DNA of 64,000 nucleotides from Mucilaginibacter sp. (GTDB lineage Bacteria; Bacteroidota; Bacteroidia; Sphingobacteriales; Sphingobacteriaceae): NCBI RefSeq assembly GCF_025362475.1, contig NZ_JANYGH010000065.1, positions 186,001 to 250,000 of the forward strand, read 5' to 3'. Shown piece by piece: positions 43,431 to 51,848 of this stretch (position 1 is its first letter; each line of letters starts with the position of its first letter). The notes under the pieces were generated by a model. It saw only the letters and a program-made list of their open reading frames with translations, ran no database searches and was not told where the DNA came from. The position numbers and the translations under genes were made by a program.

Positions 43431-43759
43431 AATGGTAAAAATTAGAATATGCTGCTTTTGTAAACTTGCCACGCTGTGTAGGGATTTTCTATGGGGAGTG
43501 ATTTGTGGTGCTTATGAATGCCGTTTGATAGATACTGTGTTGAGTTGCTAAGACATGGTTATTTTTAAGTGTATAAAAACGCATTCTCATAGCTTGTAAG
43601 GCCTCTGTTCCCGTAGTTTGAGTACCCCACAAACCTCTATGCCACATTAGTTGAGCAGCTGTTTGTGAAGACACAAGCAGCTGGAATGGAAAGTCGGTTG
43701 AGTTTATTTAACTTCTTGATATTAAGAATCTTATTCCATAATTTTAGTTATTAAAATTG
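43431..43759. other. Gene-free stretch, possible gene debris
   Basis: A minus-strand frame of 61 codons (43489-43674) contains AAQLMWHRGLWGTQTTGTEA, which reads like protein, but no family, RBS or promoter is seen. The rest is unremarkable. Confidence 0.35.
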
Positions 43760-44095
43760 ATGGCTATGGAATTTTTTAAATTATTTCAGGAAATTACTAT
43801 AGGGCCATACTTTTTTGTATGGATAGGTTCATTAATTGGGCATGTTTTGTCTTTATATGACAAAAGCTTTCAAGGCTCCAAGGTGTTTTTGCGAGGGGTA
43901 ATACCAAATCAATCAGATACCTTTTACAATAGGTTAGATTTTATTGTTTTACCAATCATCGGTACAATCCTTGCAGTAGTGCTCATATCTCCAAATGATC
44001 CCAAAACAGGTGTTTTTTCTGGTCTTAGTTGGTCAGGCTCCCTATTGGCTATGCTTAAACGTAATCCATCTAATGTAATTAATAATTCATTATAA
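43760..44095 (+). CDS. Membrane protein of unknown function (pair member 1)
   Basis: 111 residues from the ATG at 43760. Hydrophobic segments at about 10-30 (TIGPYFFVWIGSLIGHVLSLY) and 62-80 (FIVLPIIGTILAVVLISP), separated by KSFQGSKVFLRGVIPNQSDTFYNR. No known family recognised. Base composition is more AT-rich than neighbouring housekeeping genes. The second gene starts two bases after its stop, so they are certainly one transcript. Confidence 0.65.
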   Translation: MAMEFFKLFQEITIGPYFFVWIGSLIGHVLSLYDKSFQGSKVFLRGVIPNQSDTFYNRLDFIVLPIIGTILAVVLISPNDPKTGVFSGLSWSGSLLAMLKRNPSNVINNSL

Positions 44096-44097
44096 TT

Positions 44098-44871
44098 ATG
44101 AAATTACAAGCATTAACAGTGTTGCTAATTATTGTCTTCCTGGCAATTGTAGCATATATTTTCTTCAAAATAGGCGCCCTTAGCAATAATTTAAAGGAGT
44201 CATCAACCGCGGAAAATAAGGTAAAGAAGTACTTCCCGGCGATAATAAGTATAAGCATTCTGGTTTTAGTGTTTGGAGGATCTCTTTATTTCGAGCAAAA
44301 AGATGCCGAAAGCAAAAAAGAACTTAACGTATTACTAAAGAACAATATCCCAGGCAAAACAATTTACTTACCAACTGCCACGGATTCCCAGAATCTCGCT
44401 ACTAACTTTAATCGTATTAAAAAGACCGTTGATAGTAATTATCATGTTGCTGCCGCATTAAACCAATACGTATCATCAACTAATACTTTTAAAAAGGTTG
44501 ATCCCGGGTTTAAAGATTCTGTTAAATCAACCTTTAAAAGTATTACGAAGAAAAAGGCCTCGATTGATAGCATTCAACGTTTTATTGCAAAACCACAAAA
44601 AAGCGGCTATGCATACTATGGAATATATAGTAATGGAAAATGGTCGGAACAAAATTTCACAACGGAAAATGGAAATGATTTTCCGGAACGAGGCCAATTA
44701 GTCAAATGCATTGTACCTACAAATATCAGAAAGGGAGAAATTCAGTATGTTCCAGGCAAAGGATGGGTTAATCAACCCTGGGTAGGTGGTATTAATAAAG
44801 ACCAGGTTATTAAAGTTGATAGCGTTATACGCATTGTAAATAATGAAAATTTTATCTGGATTAAGTTCTGA
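44098..44871 (+). CDS. Membrane-anchored protein of unknown function (pair member 2)
   Basis: 257 residues. Two N-terminal membrane helices (about 7-25 and 50-68) flank a short basic loop; then a Lys/Ser-rich helical stretch (about 85-165) and a C-terminal beta-rich domain (175-257) with YYGIYSNGKWSEQNF and KGEIQYVPGKGWVNQPW. The last part looks like a small Trp/Gly-rich binding fold but matches nothing I can name. Cotranscribed with the preceding gene. Standing between two conserved genes with lower GC, the pair may be acquired. Confidence 0.65.
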   Translation: MKLQALTVLLIIVFLAIVAYIFFKIGALSNNLKESSTAENKVKKYFPAIISISILVLVFGGSLYFEQKDAESKKELNVLLKNNIPGKTIYLPTATDSQNLATNFNRIKKTVDSNYHVAAALNQYVSSTNTFKKVDPGFKDSVKSTFKSITKKKASIDSIQRFIAKPQKSGYAYYGIYSNGKWSEQNFTTENGNDFPERGQLVKCIVPTNIRKGEIQYVPGKGWVNQPWVGGINKDQVIKVDSVIRIVNNENFIWIKF

Positions 44872-44963
44872 TATATAACTCTCTCAAAATGAAATTAAGC
44901 TGCAGTCTACAATCAAATCTATATGGTTAATGGCGGCTTCCTAAATATTAAATATTTCATCAA

Positions 44964-44991
44964 CAAAAAAGGCCCCGGTAAACCGGAGCCT
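44964..44991 (-). terminator. Glutathione peroxidase terminator
   Basis: On the minus strand GGCTCCGGTTTACCGGGGCC (one bulged pair) is followed by TTTTTTG. It lies 29 bases beyond the stop codon at 45020. Confidence 0.8.
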
Positions 44992-45019
44992 CACTAATTC
45001 TATTATACGTCAGCTAACC

Positions 45020-45535
45020 TTAGTTAAGATATTTTGTAATATCGTCTGATAATGGGGTAGTTTGTGACCTAAAGCGGTGGATCAGTTTACCGTTCTCGTC
45101 TACCAGGAATTTTTCGAAATTCCATTTAATGTCACCTGTAAACTCTGGGTTTGGTGCTGTTGTAAGGTATTGGAACAATGGATCGATATCCAGCCCTAAT
45201 ACACTTACTTTGCCACTCATAGGGAAAGTAACATTAAAGTTTTCTTTACAAAAGGTTTTGATGTCCTGGTTGGTGCCAGGTTCCTGTCCGCCAAAATTGT
45301 TTGCAGGGAAGCCAACTACTACCAGTTTGCCTTTGTATTTCTCGGCAAGTGCTTCCAGATCTTTGTACTGCTTGGTAAAGCCACATTTGGAGGCTGTATT
45401 TACAATAAGTACTTTTTTGCCTTTATATTTGGCCAGGGAAAAGTTTTCGCCATCGATAGATTTAAGTTTGAAATCATAAACCGAGGATGGTGCCGACATT
45501 AAAAAGAAGGCGAATATTAACGTAATTAGTTTCAT
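45020..45535 (-). CDS. Glutathione peroxidase family protein, exported
   Basis: 171 residues with an N-terminal signal-like segment (1-18) and a thioredoxin-fold peroxidase domain. Catalytic Cys51 in NTASKCGFTKQYKDLEAL, Gln in VGFPANNFGGQEPG and Trp in IKWNFEKFLVDENG form the peroxidatic triad (Cys form, no selenocysteine). Such BtuE/Gpx proteins usually use thioredoxin-like donors. The signal suggests a periplasmic location. Single gene with its own terminator. Confidence 0.92.
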   Translation of the reverse strand: MKLITLIFAFFLMSAPSSVYDFKLKSIDGENFSLAKYKGKKVLIVNTASKCGFTKQYKDLEALAEKYKGKLVVVGFPANNFGGQEPGTNQDIKTFCKENFNVTFPMSGKVSVLGLDIDPLFQYLTTAPNPEFTGDIKWNFEKFLVDENGKLIHRFRSQTTPLSDDITKYLN

Positions 45536-45575
45536 GGTATAAATAATTGATGATTAAAGAAATATCTAAGTAAAA

Positions 45576-46007
45576 TTAGCTAATAAAACTTCTCTTAGCC
45601 AAATACTCGTCCTCTTTCTGCGTCATTTTTTTCTTTGTAACAACACTTTTATCTGTGTAGCCTAAAAGATGCAGCGCGCCATGGATAATTACCCGGTGAA
45701 GTTCCTCTGTTTCGGTTATGCCAAACTTCGCGGCGTTCTCGCGGATGCGCTCAACAGATATAAAAATATCGCCAACTATATCTCCTTCAACCTCGCTGTT
45801 ATCAAAGGTAATGATATCGGTATAGGTGTCATGATCAAGGTATTGCTGATTAAGTGGCAGCAGGTATGCATCTGAACAGAATACGTAGGTAAGCTCTTTT
45901 AGTTTAAAACCCTCGGCGGTAATAGTATCTTTTATCCATTGCCTTACCTTGGCTTTATCTTTTAATTTATAGCTGATATCTTCTTCGAAAAACTGGATGG
46001 TAGGCAT
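45576..46007 (-). CDS. ybeY: rRNA maturation RNase YbeY
   Basis: 143-residue UPF0054 metalloprotein acting in 16S rRNA 3' maturation and ribosome quality control. Family blocks LTYVFCSDAYLLPLNQQYLDHDTYTDIITFD (read in parts), GDIFISVERIRENA and the metal motif HRVIIHGALHLLGYTDKS. The usual final His of H-x3-H-x5-H is an Asp/Lys position here, as in many Bacteroidota. Its ATG overlaps the preceding stop by one base (TAATG), so it is coupled to the ATPase gene. Confidence 0.94.
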   Translation of the reverse strand: MPTIQFFEEDISYKLKDKAKVRQWIKDTITAEGFKLKELTYVFCSDAYLLPLNQQYLDHDTYTDIITFDNSEVEGDIVGDIFISVERIRENAAKFGITETEELHRVIIHGALHLLGYTDKSVVTKKKMTQKEDEYLAKRSFIS

Positions 46008-46429
46008 TATATTTTAAAATGTAGTTCAATTTCGTTGCCGGCTGTATTAAAAATACATTGATCGGCAAGGTGTTTAATGATGAACACGCCACGGCCGGTA
46101 AGGCTTTCCAGGTTCTCGGGAGCTGTAGGGTCGGCCAGGTGGTTGTAGTCAAAGCCTTCGCCCTCGTCGGTAACTGTCCATATAATGCGCTTTAAGTCAA
46201 CCTCGGCATTAATGATTACCTTTTTTGACATATCCAGTTTGTTACCATGTATTATGGCATTAATAGCAGCTTCGTTTAAGCAGGTCATCATATTGGCGAA
46301 AGTATCCTCGGCAACATGATATTTGTCAGCAATCTCTTCTATCAGCGCCTCAAGCTGCGTTATGCTCTCCGGGTTTGACGGTAGCTGTAACGTGTATAAT
46401 TCGCCGGTTTGAACATTTGCCTGTTCCAT
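46007..46429 (-). CDS. RsbW-like ATP-binding protein (HATPase, anti-sigma type)
   Basis: 140 residues from MEQANVQTGELYTLQLPSN, one base after the DUF4175 stop. GHKL ATPase fold of the serine-protein kinase/anti-sigma RsbW group: N-box NEAAINAIIHGNKLD, G1 VTDEGEGFDYNHL and G2 LTGRGVFIIKHLAD. No sensor or DHp domain and no anti-anti-sigma gene nearby. Coupled to ybeY downstream. It may phosphorylate an STAS protein elsewhere; the target is unknown. Confidence 0.88.
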   Translation of the reverse strand: MEQANVQTGELYTLQLPSNPESITQLEALIEEIADKYHVAEDTFANMMTCLNEAAINAIIHGNKLDMSKKVIINAEVDLKRIIWTVTDEGEGFDYNHLADPTAPENLESLTGRGVFIIKHLADQCIFNTAGNEIELHFKI

Positions 46430-46430
46430 G

Positions 46431-49400
46431 TTATTTGGCATTAAGTTGATCAAAGTAAGATTTTATTTTTTGCTTGTAATACAAATTAAGTGCCGGAGAT
46501 ACTGTCCTTATCTGTTCTGTCTGTTTTGCTCTCTGCTGCTGATAATCCTGCAGTGCTTTTATGTACCCCGGTGGTATATCTTTACCGTTATGGCTTTCTC
46601 TTTGCTGATCCTGCTCGCGTTCCTGTTGTGCCTTCTCAGCTTCCAATAATCGGCTCTGAATTTGTTGTTGCCTTTTCAGCGCTTCATCTGTAATCTTCCT
46701 GTTTACGAGATCATGCTCAGTTTGTTCCATTTCTTTCGAAATTTTATCTAAATTTCCTAAACCGCCCTTTCCATCCTTATTTTCTTCACGATTTATTTGC
46801 TCTAACTGCTGCCGTATCATCTGCTGCTGGCGGGCCATACGGGCCAGTTGCTCGCTCATATTACCCTGGTTGCCTTGCTGGCCTTTGCCCTGGTTGCCTT
46901 GCTGTTGCATCTGCTCGCGTGCTTTTTGCATGTTTTGATTTAACTGCTGCTGCATTTTTGATAGCTGAGACATTGATTGGGGTTTTCCTTTGCCGCCCTT
47001 ACCCTTGTTCATCATTTTTTGCAGCTGGTCCAATGCTTCGCTCAACATCAGGGCCAGGTTGTTCATGGATGTCATGGCGTATTGCTGGTTGCGGTTGGCT
47101 TCGGCAGTGCGCCGGTCGCCAAGGTTATCCAGCGCCTGATCTATGTGGGTATTGATACTGCTGATCTCCTGGTTTACGGTTGATTGAATTTGCGGAATGC
47201 GCCTGCTGAGTGCATATAGGCTGTCTTCGGCTGTTTTTAAGTTATCCTTAATATCCTTTTGGCTTTGCGAAAGGGAAATGTAAGATGGATCTGTTGGGTT
47301 GGTGCTTTTTAATGTTTGCATCAGCTTCTCCTGGTTAAAAGAGCTGTTCACCAGATTTTTTAGTAGCTCGCGCAGTTGCTGGGCGTCAATGGCATTTTCC
47401 TTGCTTTCGCCTTCCTCATCCTGCTGCTGTAGCTTGCCGGCCAGTTGCTGCATTTCTTTAGCGGCCTGCTGTTGTGCTTTGCTTGCCTTGCTCTTATTAT
47501 TCTTTTGCAGGTCGCCGGCACTTTGATCCATTTGTTGCTCTATACTTTTGGTTTCCTTTTCGGGGTTTTGGAAGTCGTTTTTATGCTCGGCCTGCTCATT
47601 TGTTTTCTGCAGATCATCAAGCCCTTTTTTAACCTCCTCAAAATCGTTTTTTAGCTTATCCTGTTCCTGCTGTAATTGCTGCTGATCGGCGCCTTGCTGG
47701 TTTGTTTTTTCGGATAGTTTTTGTTCTTTATCTGCCAGCTTGTTAAGTTGATCTATCTGCTGATTCAGCTTTTGATCAAACTCCAGCTTTTTATAAAGCT
47801 CCAGCATACGGTCGAGCTCTTTTTTTAACGATTTATTATCCATCTGCATTTTAGATAGCTCATCTCGTGTGGCATCTTTTTGCTGCTCATTCAATAGCTG
47901 CTGCAGATTTTTAAGTAGTTCCTTTGTTTTTTGATCCAGCACGTTGTTAAACAAGTCTTCAATTTGTTTTTGCTTGTCTAATATCTCGTCATTTTGTTGC
48001 TGGTTTTCCTGGCGGTTATATAGGTTTTTCTTGTTGTCGTCCTTAATTTCCTTTACAAGGTCTTCCAAATCCTTACGCTTTTGCATCAGGTCTTCCACTT
48101 GTTTCTTTTCATCAAAAGAGAGGGTGTTTTTATTAAGCAGTAATTGATTCAGCTTTTGCGAATCATGCTCAATCTGCCCTGCCAGCTTAATGGCCGACTG
48201 CATTTTTTGTTTGATAGCTTGCGTGCCCGCGTTTAACTGCTTGTTTATTTCCCCGGCGTCGGGAACATTCAGTGTACGCTCGGCGGTGCGGGCTTTTTTA
48301 GGTCCGGTTACAGCATCATTGTCAGCCACCTCGAAATAATAGGTCACCCTATCGCCGGGATTGACCCCCATGTCCTTTAAATTCCAGAAATAAAAGAAAT
48401 CGGCCTGTGTTTGTGTCATGTCCGCCTCCACGCGTTTTATAAACGTTTTTGGATTGTTGTTATTGCCGGACGGCTGGACAGTATAGTGGAATGTTAAAGC
48501 CGAAAATCCATGGTCATCCTGTATTTTTCCATTGAAATACAACGACTTCATGCTAACCGAATCCGGTTTCTCCGCAACGCTGATGGCGGGCACCTCATCC
48601 AAAATTACATTGATGTGATAGGTGGCCGAATCGCTATGGTTTACCTGTGTATTTACGGGGCTAAGCTTATAAATGGCATTTTTGAAAACCTTTTCGCTAT
48701 GTTCAAAAAAGTCGGTGCTTGAGGGGGTAACCTGGCGGGGAGCATTGTTCATTAAAAACTGTAAGCCGGTTGCATATTGGGTGTGCAACAGCCATTTAAT
48801 ATTGGTGCCCGCTGGTATTACAAGGTCGCCGGCGTTTACTAAGGTTTCATTTTTTTTACGCAGATAGGCAGGGTAACTCAGCTCCACATCAAAATGCAAT
48901 AAAGCAGGCTTCTGATTTACTTTAATCTCATACAGCTCTGATGTAAAGCCGTTCCCGATAAGTTTGAACCGGGTACTTTGCTGAAGATTTGTGAACAGGT
49001 AATGAAAGCGGCTATTGGTTTCTTTATCCAGCTTAAAGGTATTGCCGGCGGTTTCTACATATATTTCGGCAGGTAGTTTATCGCCATCGAGTTTTAAATC
49101 GAGCTTAAGGTCATCGCCCTGAACAACAGCTAATGTTTTATTGAGCACGTTGAATTTAAAAGGCGCCACCGGTACAAAATATTCATTGTGCCTGATTAAT
49201 CTTTTTGTGCTTTCGGTTAAAACAGAGGGGGCGGCAAGTGCTATGATGATGATAACAGCAACCGGGGCTAATATCCATTTTAAATATTTAGTGTTTTCGC
49301 GGATGTTGATAGCCGATGGAAAGCTTACCGGTTTTAATGATTCTATCTTCTGGTCAATACTTGCCTCGATAAGCGCGCTGTGGTTGGCATCGGCAGTTGC

Positions 49401-49760
49401 TAATTTTTTAAGTTGAAGGGTGTTGAGCAGCTTATCGTTTACATCATGAAAATGCCTGCCAATAATTTCCGCGGCCTCATCGTGCGTTAATGATTTGCCT
49501 AATTTAACCCATGATAACAATGGCGGCAATATTAGCCAGCATATTAAACCAATATTAAGGGTGATGAAAAAATAAAAAAGGATGGTTCGGAAAAGTATGT
49601 TAAAGTTTCCAAAATATTCGCTGAGCGTGATAACAACGTATGCCGTAAACAAACCGGCTCCTAAAAATATTAATCCGCGCAAAAAATTATTGAAATAATA
49701 CTTTCTTATAAAGATGTTTATCTTTCCAATTAGTAATTCATAATTTTCAGCAGACTTCAT
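46431..49760 (-). CDS. DUF4175 family protein, large Gln-rich envelope protein
   Basis: 1109 residues. Three N-terminal membrane helices (about 23-45, 53-75 and 157-176) with a cytoplasmic segment between; then a beta-rich periplasmic region (190-500, with YYFEVADNDAVTGPKKARTAE) and a very long Gln/Lys/Glu-rich coiled coil (about 510-1090). This is the DUF4175 layout common in Bacteroidota; function unknown, probably envelope-structural. Heads an operon with the RsbW-like ATPase and ybeY. Low-complexity Gln runs create long antisense frames that are not genes. Confidence 0.9.
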   Translation of the reverse strand: MKSAENYELLIGKINIFIRKYYFNNFLRGLIFLGAGLFTAYVVITLSEYFGNFNILFRTILFYFFITLNIGLICWLILPPLLSWVKLGKSLTHDEAAEIIGRHFHDVNDKLLNTLQLKKLATADANHSALIEASIDQKIESLKPVSFPSAINIRENTKYLKWILAPVAVIIIIALAAPSVLTESTKRLIRHNEYFVPVAPFKFNVLNKTLAVVQGDDLKLDLKLDGDKLPAEIYVETAGNTFKLDKETNSRFHYLFTNLQQSTRFKLIGNGFTSELYEIKVNQKPALLHFDVELSYPAYLRKKNETLVNAGDLVIPAGTNIKWLLHTQYATGLQFLMNNAPRQVTPSSTDFFEHSEKVFKNAIYKLSPVNTQVNHSDSATYHINVILDEVPAISVAEKPDSVSMKSLYFNGKIQDDHGFSALTFHYTVQPSGNNNNPKTFIKRVEADMTQTQADFFYFWNLKDMGVNPGDRVTYYFEVADNDAVTGPKKARTAERTLNVPDAGEINKQLNAGTQAIKQKMQSAIKLAGQIEHDSQKLNQLLLNKNTLSFDEKKQVEDLMQKRKDLEDLVKEIKDDNKKNLYNRQENQQQNDEILDKQKQIEDLFNNVLDQKTKELLKNLQQLLNEQQKDATRDELSKMQMDNKSLKKELDRMLELYKKLEFDQKLNQQIDQLNKLADKEQKLSEKTNQQGADQQQLQQEQDKLKNDFEEVKKGLDDLQKTNEQAEHKNDFQNPEKETKSIEQQMDQSAGDLQKNNKSKASKAQQQAAKEMQQLAGKLQQQDEEGESKENAIDAQQLRELLKNLVNSSFNQEKLMQTLKSTNPTDPSYISLSQSQKDIKDNLKTAEDSLYALSRRIPQIQSTVNQEISSINTHIDQALDNLGDRRTAEANRNQQYAMTSMNNLALMLSEALDQLQKMMNKGKGGKGKPQSMSQLSKMQQQLNQNMQKAREQMQQQGNQGKGQQGNQGNMSEQLARMARQQQMIRQQLEQINREENKDGKGGLGNLDKISKEMEQTEHDLVNRKITDEALKRQQQIQSRLLEAEKAQQEREQDQQRESHNGKDIPPGYIKALQDYQQQRAKQTEQIRTVSPALNLYYKQKIKSYFDQLNAK

Positions 49761-50017
49761 AATTCAGTGCTAAAGTACCAAATACACAATTAAACGAAAA
49801 AGGTTGGGTAAACTGTATTTGTCAAGGGTGTTAAGATAAAAAATCAAATTGTATTATCTGCAGCCCATATAATATTTAACAATACTATGTTAAAATACCG
49901 ACAATCGGGCCCGCAATTAATGCGGAACGCGAATGTAAGTTTAAATAAAAAGAAGATGCTATGTGGCTAAATATCAAAGCTATTTGAAAGAAGATGCCAT
50001 CACATTTGATTATCTGC
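49761..50017. other. Gene-free AT-rich stretch before tRNA-Pro
   Basis: No credible reading frame, repeat or hairpin is seen here; the tRNA-Pro promoter begins at 50018. Confidence 0.5.
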
Positions 50018-50047
50018 TTTGAATTCACCAAACAAATTATATATTTG
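50018..50047 (+). promoter_or_regulatory. Promoter for tRNA-Pro
   Basis: TTTG (50018-50021), 18 bases, TATATTTG (50040-50047): near-ideal -33/-7 promoter, 19 bases before the tRNA 5' end. Confidence 0.7.
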
Positions 50048-50066
50048 CACCCCAATCAAGATTAAT

Positions 50067-50140
50067 CGGGATGTAGCGTAGCCCGGTATCGCGCCACATT
50101 TGGGATGTGGAGGCCGCAGGTTCGAATCCTGCCATCCCGA
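50067..50140 (+). tRNA. tRNA-Pro (anticodon TGG)
   Basis: Acceptor stem CGGGATG/CATCCCG, discriminator A at 50140. Anticodon stem CCACA/TGTGG encloses loop TTTGGGA, giving anticodon TGG. T arm GCAGG-TTCGAAT-CCTGC. The C1 start is typical of bacterial tRNA-Pro. No encoded CCA. Confidence 0.96.
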
Positions 50141-50163
50141 CAAAAGCGATACCAACCAGTATC

Positions 50164-50199
50164 AAAAAGCCTTTAAATCTATGATTTAAAGGCTTTTTT
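50164..50199 (+). terminator. tRNA-Pro terminator
   Basis: AAAAAGCCTTTAAATC and GATTTAAAGGCTTTTT make a perfect 16-base stem with loop TAT, then T-rich sequence. Confidence 0.87.
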
Positions 50200-50474
50200 G
50201 ATTTATTCCAGCCCAATATATTCAAGTTATATCAAAGAAAATTGTGCTACCTCAGAAACAGGCAGTTACGATATAAAGTAGCTGCCTTTCTTTTTCTGTT
50301 AACGTATTGTTAACTGTTCTTAGTCGTTCCTTTGGCTTAGTTAAATTTGCGAATAAATAGTGGAATCGCAAAAGATTATCAGGTAGTTATCTGATATGAA
50401 TCGTCGCCAGGATCAGCGGTTATTGCAGCTTAATTTGGGAATTGGTTTTTCCGGTTTTGCACATTTTTGCAACG
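50200..50474. other. Gene-free stretch upstream of gene fragment
   Basis: AT-rich, no credible frame or repeat; a long 5' extension of the methyltransferase frame crosses its end but does not look coding. Confidence 0.45.
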
Positions 50475-50670
50475 TTATCTAATGTAATCATCGAACGCCT
50501 CGCCGCCAGTCCACTCAAGCCCTTGCGCCAAGGAGTAGTATTTTTCCCCTCCCTCCAACGTAACAAAACTACCGAGGCTTTTATGTACAAAATAATCATT
50601 CTCAAACGTTACTTCAGCCAACAACATCAACTTCTTGCTATCTTTGGTTTTCTTTCTCAATTCCAAACAT
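50475..50670 (-). pseudogene. Truncated 3' end of an unidentified gene
   Basis: The minus strand carries a protein-like tail of about 65 codons (LRKKTKDSKKLMLLAEVTFE, later GSFVTLEGGEKYYSLAQG and GGEAFDDYIR) that stops at a proper TAA at 50475. Upstream of about 50670 the frame runs into the antisense of the methyltransferase start. It therefore looks like the C-terminus of a gene whose 5' part was lost. Family not recognised. Confidence 0.45.
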
Positions 50671-50675
50671 ATTAT

Positions 50676-51521
50676 ATGAACGAACAAGTGCAAACCACTA
50701 GTAACGAACAAAAAGAAACATGGAACAAAGTGGCCCATAGCTGGAGAAAATGGGATGAATTTACAATGAACTTTTTAAAGCCAATGGGCGCTGCGATTAT
50801 AAAAGCGCTGGATGTAAAAACGAATGATGTAACGCTGGATATTGCATCGGGTACAGGCGAGCCTGCATTTTCAATTGCAGCGATAGCAAAAGGCGGCAAA
50901 GTGTATGCGACCGATCTGTCTGAAGAAATGCTTGTCATTGCACAGGCTTATGCACAGGAACGTGATATAAATAATGTCGAATTTAAAGTGGCGGATGTAT
51001 CCAGCCTTCCATTCAGTGACGATTTTTTTGATAAAATAAGTTGCCGGATGGGTTTTATGTTTTTCCCTGATATGCAATTGGCGGCAAAAGAGATATTTCG
51101 TGTTTGTAGAAATGGTGGAAAAATGGCGGTCAGTGTTTGGGCTGGAGCAGAAAAGAATGATTGGTATACCACAATGACGAAAGTTTTATCAAAACATATT
51201 GAAATGCCACGGCCACCCGTAAATGCACCAGGTATGTTTCGGTGTGCCGCACCCGGTTTAATGAAACAGTTGTTTGAGGACGCCGGTTTTAAAAACGTAA
51301 ATGAAGAAACTATTTTCAGCACAGTAGATTTTGGAACTGCAGAAAATTATTGGCTGAACAGAACGGAAATGTCTGAGTCTGTGGTGCAGTTATTAAGCAC
51401 CCTGAGTGAAGAAGTGCGTAAAAAAATAAAAGCTGATTTGATCGCAGATTGCAATGGCACGCTAACCGACGGAAGGCTTATAATGAATTGTTCTTCTCTG
51501 ATTATATCGGCTGAAAAATGA
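50676..51521 (+). CDS. Class I SAM-dependent methyltransferase (UbiE/COQ5-like)
   Basis: 281 residues from MNEQVQTTSNEQKETWNKVA; the upstream in-frame extension is antisense to other gene debris. SAM-binding motif I LDIASGTGEPAFSIA, motif II region VYATDLSEEMLVIAQ, and VSSLPFSDDFFDKISCRMGFMFFPD (read in parts) are typical of Methyltransf_11/UbiE. The substrate is unknown. It is isolated, with gene debris upstream and a gene-free stretch downstream, in the accessory-looking region after tRNA-Pro. Confidence 0.88.
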   Translation: MNEQVQTTSNEQKETWNKVAHSWRKWDEFTMNFLKPMGAAIIKALDVKTNDVTLDIASGTGEPAFSIAAIAKGGKVYATDLSEEMLVIAQAYAQERDINNVEFKVADVSSLPFSDDFFDKISCRMGFMFFPDMQLAAKEIFRVCRNGGKMAVSVWAGAEKNDWYTTMTKVLSKHIEMPRPPVNAPGMFRCAAPGLMKQLFEDAGFKNVNEETIFSTVDFGTAENYWLNRTEMSESVVQLLSTLSEEVRKKIKADLIADCNGTLTDGRLIMNCSSLIISAEK

Positions 51522-51848
51522 AAATTGTCAGAACATAAGAAATTGCCCGACATCACAACACGGGATCATATTACTCGATTCAGTTAGTATGTTTTTGACA
51601 TTTTTCGCATCCTCTAAAAAGTTCGAGAATTGTCCAATTCCGTCTACGGATGGTAGGTAGCCCGAATAGGACTAATCTCGAATCGCCTAATTGATTCAAT
51701 ACGTTTTTTATAAGCCATTTAAATAAGCAATACCGGTTCGAGATTATGTTAATCTCCTCGATAATTTTCATCAAAAGCCGGTTAATTGCTGTAGCGCGGG
51801 GCGGTATTCGGGAATACCCTCTGGTCCCTGATTTCTAACAAATCTTCA
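51522..51848. other. Gene-free stretch
   Basis: A 64-codon minus-strand frame (51580-51774) has no family resemblance or promoter and is not accepted. No repeat or hairpin stands out. Confidence 0.4.

Noticed and set aside
46919-48147. Long plus-strand frames within the DUF4175 gene
   Set aside because: They arise from antisense of Gln/Lys-rich coiled-coil codons and encode Cys/Ser/Leu-rich non-protein-like sequence.
50067-50140. tRNA-Pro as an integrase attachment site
   Set aside because: No second copy of the tRNA 3' end and no integrase gene is visible in the window; only the accessory look remains.
51580-51774. 64-codon minus-strand frame
   Set aside because: No promoter, no neighbour relation and no recognisable sequence pattern.
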